Source: Cucumis sativus
Taxonomy: Eukaryota > Streptophyta > Magnoliopsida > Cucurbitales > Cucurbitaceae
Direction: 5' to 3'
Assembly (NCBI RefSeq): GCF_000004075.3
Contig: NC_026655.2
Coordinates: 2,170,001 to 2,234,000 of the forward strand
Length of the DNA stretch: 64,000 nucleotides
Part shown: positions 12,601 to 22,068 of the stretch, piece after piece
Numbering within the stretch: the stretch's first letter is position 1
How the letters are laid out: the number at the start of each line of letters is the position of its first letter
Program-made: the position numbers and the translations under genes
Notes under the pieces: generated by a model
What the model was told of the DNA's origin: nothing
The model's input: the letters and a program-made list of their open reading frames with translations, nothing else
Databases searched by the model: none

Positions 12601-13767
12601 CTGCGTGATGGGATATTGGTTGTTTACTCAAAAAGTGCAAGCTTGAATGACTGACATGTATAGTTGATTCAAACTTCAAGAGTAACCAGTTTTCCCAGGC
12701 CTATAGTTGAGTCTATCTGGACTAGAAAATTCATTAAAATTGAACCCGTGCTGAACAGCATTCTCCAAACATTAATAGCCCTTGGGGAAACCCAACACAA
12801 ATAGAGGGAAGGTGGCCCCATGGCCCCCATCAATCTTGTTAGTACATTGAAAGTTATTCCACCCAATGGTCAGAAGAACATACAGCTTTTTCATCTTCGT
12901 CTAAGAAGTTTAAAATGTTTTGCTGCTTGACTTCAGCTCGATTCTTTCGGGATGATGTAAATGACTGTGGAGTCCAACCTGCACATATTTGAAAACTAAT
13001 GAACAAAAACTTGTGCAATTAGATCATATTAGAAACGGAAAATATTTGTTTGTCCACCTTCTTTCGAGCCCACTGTATTGTAATGACCAGCAGAAAATCC
13101 TCCAGTGAATGCCCCATGAAATCTTCTGCGTCCTTCCTCATCTCTAACCTAATGGTAATTATAAACAAGATCAAAATAATAAAACAATATACAACAGTAT
13201 CAAACACCCTCTCTTTCCTTCAATCCAAAATTGAACTCCTCTACGATCGTAGTCACATAGTCACGATTCTTGAAAGGTTAAGAAGGTTAGAGTCTAAATG
13301 CCTATTTAAGTAACTCAATTATCTGATAAGTTCATGTACATAGACTTCATTTCAACTGGCATTTCTTTCTCAATTAGTGTAAGTTACAAACTAAAGAAAA
13401 TTAATGTAAGCTTGTAATCTAAAAACGAGATAGTTCAGATTTTGAATCCTATGCAGACAGCGCAGGAAAGAGATAATCAAACGACTCTCCAATCCTTTCG
13501 GAAAAAACTTCATGAGTAAAACTATGTTACTTTGTCTTCACGCACTCAATATCCAATACGAAACTCATTGCCAAGTGATTGATACCAATTTCTTCAAGAC
13601 GTAAGTAGTTCAAAATGAAGATGGAGCAAAACCTCTTGTTTCCAGTGAGGGAGGGTTCGCATGGTACCCGAAGCGTCAGCCACAGATTTCCTTTTACGGC
13701 TGTTGATCTCTTCCTCCCGCTCAATTGGAGTTCCATAGAAAACGAAATCTTCTTCGTCCGAGTCCAT
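3637..13767 (-). CDS. TGH: G-patch and SWAP-domain RNA-processing protein TOUGH (TGH), 16 exons
   Basis: TGH-family proteins associate with the spliceosome and, in Arabidopsis, with the Dicer/HYL1 machinery, promoting pri-miRNA processing and vascular development (known for the family). Coding exons joined by GT-AG signals with consistent phase: 13767-13633, 13148-13058, 12978-12884, 12302-12199, 11640-11579, 11505-11431, 10179-10028, 9665-9590, 9489-9406, 9242-9165, 8311-8161, 8035-7549, 6519-6235, 6155-6027, 5725-5516, 4428-3637. This totals 3006 nt, 1001 aa. The N-terminus [18 protein letters not shown] is characteristic. The G-patch is near residues 160-205 ([18 protein letters not shown]); the SWAP/surp helix region is about 408-457 ([18 protein letters not shown]). 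The C-terminal 140 residues are Ser/Arg/Lys/His-rich like splicing factors. Introns carry transposon remnants (separate entries) and an A24 tract at 9100-9123. The product is nuclear by inference. Exon borders lack transcript support. Confidence 0.93.
5085..5356 (+). mobile_element. LINE 3'-end remnant in a TGH intron (sense to the + strand)
   Basis: A translated frame with breaks reads like the C-terminus of plant LINE ORF2: [17 protein letters not shown], then [13 protein letters not shown] and LYSWSPF, followed by an untranslated tail (...TTTCATTTATTCTAAACGAAAG) and an A-rich end at about 5342-5362. It is a 5'-truncated copy of a few hundred bp lying between TGH exons 15 and 16, antisense to the host gene. 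Stop codons are present, so it is dead. No target-site duplication was identified. Confidence 0.7.
6785..7400 (-). mobile_element. LINE ORF2 3'-region remnant with a zf-RVT motif, in a TGH intron
   Basis: On the minus strand 7179-7135 encodes [15 protein letters not shown], the zinc-binding motif found at the end of plant LINE reverse transcriptases (Cys-x2-Cys ... His ... Cys). Further downstream the same element gives [20 protein letters not shown], the usual ERN-x-RIF segment. Frames between the two are interrupted by stops and shifts. The fragment lies between TGH exons 12 and 13, in the same orientation as TGH. It is related to, but diverged from, the remnant at 5085-5356. Confidence 0.75.
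10629..11033 (-). mobile_element. 369-bp insertion with 18-bp target-site duplication (SINE or truncated LINE) in a TGH intron
   Basis: The 18-mer ATTAAGTTAAACTATGTT occurs at 10629-10646 and again, identically, at 11016-11033, bracketing 369 bp (10647-11015). This is the signature of target-primed retrotransposition. Read on the minus strand, the insert ends ...TTTATTAATAATAAAGAAG..., then T9 and AAAG, next to the duplication, so the minus strand is the likely sense strand. No coding frame is recognised. The perfect duplication suggests a fairly recent insertion. It lies between TGH exons 6 and 7. Confidence 0.8.
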
Positions 13768-16440
13768 GAGTTTTCAACTTTCAAAACAAAAATTCTAAGT
13801 TATTCAGTATTGAAGAAAACAGATTCTTGTAAGTGAAGATTGGGGGAAATTGCTATGGATACATTGTTGATGAATTACAAAGCCTCTTCCCCCGAATTCT
13901 AGATGAAGGTGATCGGTGCCCGGCTTAGCTAGGGCGCGCTCGCCGGCGGGGTGATAAATTAACAAATTATAATTCCACCTCTCTATGATTTTCCTTTTTT
14001 CCTTTCGAAAAAATCGTATCGAAATCTCAAAAACGGAGGTAATGAAATTTTGTGTGTTTTCCCGTCCAAATTGCTCAAAACTTTCTTTGTATTTTGAGAA
14101 TTAATTTATTGTATTTCTTCCCTTCTATCACAAGATTTCCATAAAAAGTTTAAAATTTTCTAACCTTTTAAGAAGATTTGTAAGGTCTCTTGTGCCTTTG
14201 GTGTATGCTACATTTTTGTTTGTATGTTTTAATAAATAATAGAGTATCTTTACAGCTATAATAGTCCATTTCTCGTTTGAAATAACGTTCACTTACAATT
14301 GAAGTTTTGAATTATGAGGTAAAATAACTCATTGTTGTTTTTCAATCTAGGAGTATTTGTTTCAAGAGTTGAAAAATTCGTGGACCAACATTCGGATACC
14401 ACTTTTAGTAATTATTGTCGGTTAATCTTCGACCATCACTGGTGATCGTCATCGGTCAATCTCCGACAACCACCTTAGAGACCGTCAACCAACCCCTGAT
14501 TGTCATCGATCAACCTTTAAAATTTGTAGGATTTAGGCTAATACATGAGGATTGTTGTTGGCAAATCAATGACCACCACCTCTGGTGACCAACCAACATG
14601 TGAAAAATCGAGATTTGAAAGGATTAAATTTTTAATTTATTTATTTGAGAAATTTTGATTCCATTCATTTGGACTAGACTTATAGGTTTCCAAAAAAATT
14701 GGCACTTCAAGAAATTTTCAGTTTTCTTTCAATAAATTGTGTTAGTCAGATAAAAATGTGTGTATAGTGTTAAGTACAACACACACAACCTAGTGCTACT
14801 ATTCCTTCTTGGAAACCAACCTAAATATTTAATATATATTTTATTCATCGGTTCGAGTTTTTTATGTTTGGTTCATGGAAAATCGTAAAATAATAAACTT
14901 TAATTGGTTTTTTTTATACAAAAACCTTGACCGTGAACCAAGTCGAATAAATATCAATTCTAATCGAACAATTTTCCAGTTTCCATTCTTTTATCTTACA
15001 CCCTTGTTTTCATTACCAAAGTATAACAACTTTCATAATAATATTCATATTTTCATAAAATAAATAAATTCTCACCCACCACCGAATTTGACTAAAAAAA
15101 ATTAAATAAACTATAGAGAATTTCATACTATAGTTTCATTTTTATTGGAATGCTTTTGAAAAAGTTGTAGCATTCGTTCTCAAAGTAAATGCATTCTTTC
15201 AACACCGTAAAAGAAAAGAGTAGCATTTCCATGCGAAATATATAAAAAAAAAATTATCCACTTAAAATTGTAGCTTTGTCTAAGCAAAAATTTATTCTAA
15301 TTTTTTCATATCGAAAATAATAGTTTGCCTCTAATGAATTAAATATATAATATTTTTTTATAATCAATAAGTTCGTTTAATAGATTTTAGAATGTGTGAC
15401 GAAGTTTTAAAGGCATTATCTTTTAACGTGGCAACATATTTACGTCAAATGTGTTTTATTTGGATAGTAGATAGATAAATCTTACCGTTTTCATATTTTA
15501 TAATTTTGTATTTTTGTTTAGTATTGCATTTCAAAATGTTGATTTTAATTAATTTTACCATTTTATTTTATAATTTTGGTTAGTACTATAACTATTGGAG
15601 AATGATATACAATCTCCAAACTAATGTTAGATAGTAATCAACACCACTATCAATTTGAAGCATAATACATTTCTTTTTGTTGGTCAAAGTTAATCTAGCC
15701 GGTACAATATTTCATCCAAAATTAGCTAGAACTATACAATAATATAAAATTAGTTTTGAGAGTATAATCTAAATCATGATGGTTTTAAATATGAGGTTAT
15801 TTTTAAATATAACAAAATAAATAAAGAAAAAACAAAACATCATTGTCTATTTACGAAGAATCGTCATTTATCTAACAAAAAAGAAGTGTTTCCTCCCATA
15901 TTCTCATAAAGAAAAACTACTAACACGGTCAAAAATATGTTTATAATTGTTTTAAAAGCTAAAACTACTTTTGTTAGATGTAAATCACGTTAAATTACGA
16001 CAAAAATAATTTCATTACAACTCATAGTAAATAAAAACAACGAAAGAATATTTGGATTAGCTCTTAAGATGTTTAAATTTTTTAAAAATAAAAAAATCGA
16101 GTTGTTCGGTAATATTTTGAAATATATTTTTATTAAAAAACAATTAATTTTAAAGAAAACACTCTAAACCAAAATTAAAAAGAATAAAAAACAAGTTTTA
16201 GTTATTTATATAAATACTTATAAAAATATATAACAAAACAAGTAAGTGTTTAAATTAAGAGAAATAGTGACATAAACAAAAAGAATTGATTTCATCAATT
16301 TAAAGTACTTATAGCTATCCAATATCAACAATATGTATTACAAACTACCATCTAAGGGGGAAAAAAAAAGTATTAAACATCATACACAAATTTCAACCCA
16401 ACGCAACGTAAGCATAGGCGTATTGTTTAGATTACGGAGC
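13768..16440. other. TGH promoter side and AT-rich intergenic DNA
   Basis: Directly upstream of the TGH start is a short GC-rich patch (13915-13955, with GGGCGCGCTCGCCGGCGG) that may be part of its promoter. From about 14040 the DNA is AT-rich. A block at 14390-14590 has loosely repeated CGACCATCAC/CGTCATCGGTCAA motifs, like a decayed minisatellite. No gene is supported. Confidence 0.5.
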
Positions 16441-16447
16441 CATTTGA

Positions 16448-16487
16448 GGCCCATAAAGTGGAAGGCCCATAAAGTGGAAGGCCCAAG
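16448..16487 (+). promoter_or_regulatory. Three GGCCCA (site II-type) elements on an exact 16-bp period
   Basis: GGCCCATAAAGTGGAA is repeated perfectly at 16448-16463 and 16464-16479, and a third GGCCCA starts at 16480. GGCCCA/TGGGCC is the site II core recognised by TCP factors in promoters of housekeeping and translation genes (established). The cluster lies about 800 bp upstream of the Dr1 start codon, so its role there is inference. Confidence 0.5.
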
Positions 16488-16805
16488 AAACCAAGTGGGT
16501 GGGGGGAGGGGGGGATTCCACAATTTGACCAAAGAACCAATTCTCGAATGCCACGACACAGCACAATCTCTTTCAAGAGGCGCAATTTATCAAACATTTG
16601 GAACAAGTAAAAGACGACCCATCCTAAGAACAACTGGCTTTTTATTTTTCCTTTTTATTTTTTTAAAAGAATAAAATTAGAAAAACAAATATAATAATAT
16701 ATTATTTAATATCATAATTACAAATTACCAAAAAGAAAAAAAAAGCATCCAAAGTTCCCACTCCATGACGCGCTACTCCAGCGCGTGAGAGTTATTCTCT
16801 TCTCT

Positions 16806-16902
16806 CAACCAATCAGCGCTAAAAGAGGCAAACCCCACGGGTCCCACGTGATCCAACTTATTCATTCGGTTGCACTTTATCCACGCGCATCGTTGGCACG
16901 TG
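16806..16902 (+). promoter_or_regulatory. Proximal promoter elements of the Dr1 gene: CCAAT box and two G-boxes
   Basis: CCAAT at 16809-16813 (AACCAATCAGC) and two CACGTG G-boxes at 16845-16850 and 16897-16902, all 150-350 bp upstream of the likely transcribed region. G-boxes bind bZIP/bHLH factors and CCAAT binds NF-Y. A probable 5' UTR intron follows (donor near 17135, acceptor AG at 17269-17270), ending just before the start codon. Confidence 0.5.
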
Positions 16903-17285
16903 ACGCACGCGCTTGTGCTCTACCTTTGCCCTAATCTCCTGCGAGCGAGATCTTACTCTCTTATCCTGAAGAACCACAATAACCTCTGATAAAAATGCAT
17001 ATATCAACAATGCCCTTCCTCCACCACACCACCACCTCCTTCGCCTCCTACGATTCCGATCGTCTTCAATCCCTGGGATCGCCGTCGTCATTTTCCGGTT
17101 TTCTCTATTCCGTTTTTCTATTCTCTTCTGGGTCCTCGTAAGTTCCGATCTCCTTCTCTTTTCCTTGCTTCGTTTGTGTTTTATTTTTCCTGAATTTGTT
17201 TATGTTTTTATTTCCGCCCTTGGGGTTCTTTTTTCTCTGATTTTTTTTTTCTGGGTTGTATGTATTTCAGTTTTGAAGGTTCGGT

Positions 17286-20200
17286 ATGGAGCCGATGGAC
17301 ATAGTAGGAAAGTCTAAAGAGGACGCCTCGCTTCCAAAGGGTACTTGTAATTTCTGCGGTGTTTTTGTTGTCTGATTTTTTAGGGTTTTTTTCCCTCATG
17401 GTGTAGTGAATTTGATGTGAGGATTCATGGACTAATACGGGCTTTCTCTTACTTTACAACGATTATTTTAATTTTGGGTTATTTTTTATAAATTCTGAAG
17501 AGGAAGTATGGAATTGTGTGTTGAAGTTTATGTCTGGAAAATCTATATTTTGTGAGTTGAGCGATTAGTGGTACCGTTAATTTTCGTTTCGACTGGAGAA
17601 GACAACCCTGGGTGCTTATTTTCTCGTTTATTGGATTTTGTTTACTCGGTACGGCTGCATGAGGCGGCAATTTTTGGTGGGAACTTGAAAGTCCATAATT
17701 TCAGGAGGAGTTCATGGAAGGGAACTCGTTTCCTGTTTTTCTTTTCTGTCTTTTTCTGTGGGGACAAGCGAGTGACTTGTTTGCTGTACGCCATAACTAA
17801 ATATTGATGCTCTAGTGTTCATCAGTTCTTACTCTAATGTGTTCACGTTCTGTAAACGTGGATAGATATATTCTTTGGCTTCATTCATGTTTTTGCTTTC
17901 ATCCCACATCTGCTACACGAATTACCAGTCACCCAGTTTACAAAACTTATTATAAGTATACTATGTAAGATGACAGGGTTTTCGAAAACAGTTGGATTTT
18001 CTTTTGTACTGGAGTTTCATCTTACTTCGAAATTCTTCCCTTCTTTTTGTTCTTTGCTGCCTTTGAATCGGGTTTGTTTTGTTGTTCTTGTTCAGCTTTC
18101 AAGCTAGATGCCTTTCTTTGGAAGAGTAGTTTTGTGGACATTTATGTTCCCAATTGTTTGGAGTTTCTCTACTCCTGTGTCCTTTTTCTTTCAGTTTCAT
18201 TAGCTTACATGAATTGGTTCAAACTTTGATATGATGTAATATGGTGACAATAATATGGCACCCTTCCTTTCTTTCATTTTTTTATCGGTGAAAGTTGTTT
18301 ACATTAAAAAAAAAAAAGACAACCTTCCTTGAACAAACAAGGTAATTGAAGACCATTTAATTGCCTAAGTAACTGCTGAAGTTTGCTTTGGTTTGTTCCT
18401 TTGTATGTGGGCGGATTTAAATCTCTTATATTTGTTAGAGGTTAAAACATTGACTGTCAACCCGTTGAGCCATGCATAGGGTAGCATGATGTTTCCCTGG
18501 TAGTTTTTTTTAATCATTAAATTTTTTGTTTTTTTTTCCAAATTTTCTTTTTCAGCGACTATGACCAAGATTATCAAAGAGATGTTGCCCCCTGATGTAC
18601 GGGTTGCAAGAGACGCTCAAGATCTTCTGATTGAGTGTTGTGTAGGTGAGAATATCTTGCCATTTTCTTTGTACATTTTAACATTTTACGTGTTAGCACT
18701 TGATGTTGGTTTTCTGTGCTACTGTTAATGACCGTAATGGTTCTATTATTTTTCCAACAATAAGGGGCAGTAGTTGTCTTCAGACACTGTTGTTCTATTT
18801 TATTGTGTAGTTGATTTTTTGTACCTTTTTTTTACTATTGTCCTCCCCACATGAGCTATTTAAGGTGGTGGCAGGTTTTCATGACTGATCAATTATCACT
18901 TCTTACTCAAGAATTGCACTCTCTTTATTTTGCTGTTCTTGCAGAGTTTATAAACCTTGTATCGTCAGAGTCTAATGAAGTTTGTAGCAAAGAAGAAAAA
19001 AGAACAATTGCACCTGAGCACGTGCTCAAGGCTCTTGAGGTCTATGAACTATCCAAGTTTCATTTACATTCTTAATAATATAAACGTTTATGTGTTACTT
19101 GTTATTATGCTTTAGGATAATACATGCTAGTATTTTCTTGTTTACCATCCAGCTCCATGGATTCAAAATTCCCATTTTGTAGAAGTTTTATTCAGTATTG
19201 CTTGATAAGGCTGTACAGCTAAAGTACCTGATCCTTGTATGTTAAGTAAATGAATGTTATTCAGTGTAATAAAAATTTGAAGGTCTCAACTAGGACTTAC
19301 CAATGTACTCCTTGTATGTTTGATCGATGGTTGGCAACCATTCTGATCATGGAATCATTTTAGTGCTCTGCTTTACTTTTTATTTTATGAGAAACCAGGC
19401 TTTCATTATGACTACAAGTAATAATAGAATTTTTTTTTTTTTTTTTACTTTAAGAACCGATCATATTGTTCTATCTTAATCTATTAATATTTTCAGCACA
19501 AAATTTATTTTAAATCTACTGTCTTTTATATATTTGAACTCAGCTTGGGTCAAGGATTAATCTACTCCGCAGAAATCTTAGTTTTCTCCTAATTCACAGT
19601 AATGGAGGAGAAACAAATCTCAATATATGTTAGCAATGTCATGTGCAGTTTAATGCCTCCATGTTCCAATTCAAACATATATCTTTCCAGCTTAGTCTTT
19701 ATATTTTGTTCTTTGCTTTAGCATTTTTTATGTGTTTTACATTTTTATTATTTGTCTCCTTTTAATTTGAGCTCTAGTTTCTTCTCCTTTCTTCAATGAA
19801 AAGTTTCATCTCTTTTAAAAAAAAGAAAGGAAAAAAAAGAAGAAAAACCTATGTTCTTGTGCTTGAAGAGAGAGTGATTTGCAGCTTTTGCTTGGCTACT
19901 TTACATTATCTATGCTTTTGGGCTTACACTTATGTTTATATATATGATCAGGTGCTTGGTTTTAGTGAATACATTGCGGAAGTTTATGCTGCATATGAAC
20001 AACACAGGATCGAAACTATGGTAATACTTCAGTATATTTACTATGGTACCTGTCCAATGAATTAATTGAAGTGATTGATCATATAGAAATTTGCTGCAGT
20101 CTAGATAATCAGTATGTATTTTATTTCATTCCATAAAGGATTATTTTCCATCATTCTCATAATTAGAATTAGGTCATAAAATTTAGTTCTGGTTTTGGCT

Positions 20201-20430
20201 CATGTGTGTTTCAAGACATCTAGAAGCACTAACATTTTTATTTTCTCTCTTTCGAGAAACTTCTGCAGCAAGACTCATTGAAAGGAGGAAAGTGGAGTAA
20301 TGGAGCTGAGATGACCGAAGAAGAAGCTTTAGCTGAGCAACAAAGAATGTTTGCCGAGGCACGTGCAAGAATGAACGGCAGTAATACTGCACCAAAGCAA
20401 TCGGAGCCTGAGCAAAGTTTAGAGAGCTAA
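17286..20430 (+). CDS. DR1: Dr1 homologue / NC2-beta, TBP-binding transcription repressor
   Basis: NC2-beta pairs through its histone fold with NC2-alpha; the dimer binds TBP on DNA and blocks TFIIA/TFIIB recruitment (known for the family, nuclear). Five coding exons: 17286-17340, 18556-18645, 18945-19039, 19952-20020, 20269-20430, total 471 nt, 156 aa, phases consistent. The product begins MEPMDIVGKSKEDASLPK. The histone fold covers roughly residues 17-95 (TMTKIIKEMLPPDVRVARDA, then EFINLVSSESNEVCSKEEKR, APEHVLKALEVLGF). The C-terminal part has the conserved EEALAEQQRMFAEARARMNG segment at 122-140, the Gln/Ala-rich region used for repression. Length matches plant Dr1 (about 155-160 aa). A 5' UTR intron is likely. 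Nothing is broken or missing. Confidence 0.95.
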
Positions 20431-20621
20431 TTTTAGGATCTTTATTTTCTTCAACAATAGGCAAGATTCCTTGACCCCTTCCATTTGTGCCTCAAATATG
20501 CCTTGTGCATATGTACAAAAAAGAAATGATTAACCTAGCTACTGGGCTCTGTGAAGATGCATTGTAATATATATCCATATTTGCGGATCCATGTTTAGTT
20601 ATTAATACAAGTAGTGACTGT

Positions 20622-20672
<51 letters not shown>

Positions 20673-21279
20673 ATACTATCTCTACTATCTCAAATGTTAG
20701 TCCTATTTATCACCATTCAAAATCTTCAATACTTAAATGAAACATTCTTGTCTTTGGAGAAATGAGAAGAAGATGGGTCTCGAGAAAATTACTATTAACT
20801 TTATGGGCAACAACATTGTTGCTCAGTGCCCCAACAAGCTTTGTGCGTCATTTTCTTACATGGATTTGGATTTGGTTTTCGTTAGATTGTCTATTTATGA
20901 ACAGCTACGGCTTATACTTAGGTTGGCTTTTGATGCGTTTCACTGTTTGTGATTCAAGTCAACCAAATGCCAATCTCGCAAGTAAGTTGCACAGACATTG
21001 CCTTTCTCTTTCTCTCTCTTTTTAATTTGAAGTCTCTTTCCTTATGTCTCCCCGTATCAGTTGGTGGGTCACTCTATGTTTCTTTTGTCAGGATTCTCTT
21101 GCAGCACATCAATGAACCTTGAAACTAAGGATTAAATGATGAGAGCCCCACATAGCAAATAAAAGGGGAGAAACCACATTCTCTCTATTATACACTCCTC
21201 TCATTCTCTCTCCTACCAACCAACCTTCTAAAGAATCTACCTTACTTCCTTCTTCCTTGTTTCTCAGCTGCAGACAGTT
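20431..21279. other. Spacer between Dr1 and the MIZ1-like gene
   Basis: Contains the Dr1 3' UTR, a (TC)n microsatellite (own entry) and the leader of the MIZ1-like gene. Two overlapping open frames at 20737-21025 have no recognisable domain and are not called. TTTCTCAGCTGCAG just before the ATG at 21280 resembles a splice acceptor, so a 5' UTR intron is possible. Confidence 0.45.
20627..20668. repeat. (TC)21 dinucleotide microsatellite
   Basis: Uninterrupted TC repeat of 42 nt, about 200 bp after the Dr1 stop codon. It should be length-polymorphic. Confidence 0.95.
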
Positions 21280-22068
21280 ATGGCTCTGGAATCCTCCTCC
21301 AGAAGGCACTTCCATTGGACAAGGAAGGTTAGTAATGAAGATGAAGAAGATTCCACCTTCAACTCCTTAGAATCTGCTGTAGAAGAAAAGCAGGAGAACG
21401 CCAAGCCTATCTCACAAGAGCCAGAGGAACAGCAACAGGTTCGAGCACAATTGACCAGAAGGAAACTGCAACAGCTTGCCATCTCTCGGTTCCGTTCGGT
21501 TCTCACAGCCCTTGGCCGCAACCGCAACTCACAGCATGGTCTCCGTTCTCGAGTGGTTGGAACACTCTTTGGTTCTCGCCGGGGTCACGTTCATTTTGCA
21601 TTCCAGAGAGACCCCAATTCACATCCAGCTTTCTTGATTGAACTTGCTACTCCAATCAGTGGTTTGGTGAAGGAAATGGCATCTGGATTGGTTCGAATTG
21701 CGTTGGAATGCGATAAAGAGAAAGATGAGAACAAGAAACCACCGGGAAGGAGACTGCTTGAAGAGCCTGTTTGGAGGACATTTTGCAATGGGAAGAAATG
21801 TGGTTTTGCTTCAAGGAGAGAATGTGGACCTAAGGAATTGAAGATCTTGAAGGCTGTGGAACCAATCTCCATGGGCGCTGGTGTTTTACCGGTTAACGAA
21901 GACGCCAAGGTCAGCGACGAAGGAGAAAGTGGATCAGATGGTGAGATTATGTACATGAGGGCAAAGTTTGAGAGAGTTGTAGGTTCAAGGGATTCTGAAG
22001 CTTTCTACATGATGAACCCAGACAGTAATGGAGCTCCTGAGCTCAGTATCTATTTGTTAAGAGTATAA
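21280..22068 (+). CDS. MIZU-KUSSEI 1-like protein (DUF617 family)
   Basis: Intronless 262-aa protein. Arabidopsis MIZ1 is needed for root hydrotropism and acts at the ER membrane; other DUF617 members have little known biochemistry. The variable N-terminus (1-66) is acidic and Gln-rich. The DUF617 domain runs from about residue 69 (SRFRSVLTALGR) to the end, with family landmarks VVGTLFGSRRGHVHFAFQ (92-109), PAFLIELATPISGLVKEMA (116-134), EPVWRTFCNGKKCGFASRRE (162-181), LKAVEPISMGAGVLP (190-204) and the closing YMRAKFERVVGSRDSEAFYM (225-244) and ELSIYLLRV. The start is the first in-frame ATG after a leader. No membrane span is seen. Which DUF617 paralogue this is cannot be decided here. Confidence 0.92.
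   Translation: MALESSSRRHFHWTRKVSNEDEEDSTFNSLESAVEEKQENAKPISQEPEEQQQVRAQLTRRKLQQLAISRFRSVLTALGRNRNSQHGLRSRVVGTLFGSRRGHVHFAFQRDPNSHPAFLIELATPISGLVKEMASGLVRIALECDKEKDENKKPPGRRLLEEPVWRTFCNGKKCGFASRRECGPKELKILKAVEPISMGAGVLPVNEDAKVSDEGESGSDGEIMYMRAKFERVVGSRDSEAFYMMNPDSNGAPELSIYLLRV

Noticed and set aside
16333-16674. 113-aa frame upstream of Dr1
   Set aside because: It consists of the GGCCCA repeat, a G-rich run and AT-rich sequence; better explained as promoter DNA.
20737-21025. Two overlapping frames between Dr1 and the MIZ1-like gene
   Set aside because: Neither shows a known domain, and the stretch ends in simple CT repeats; probably non-coding leader or spacer.
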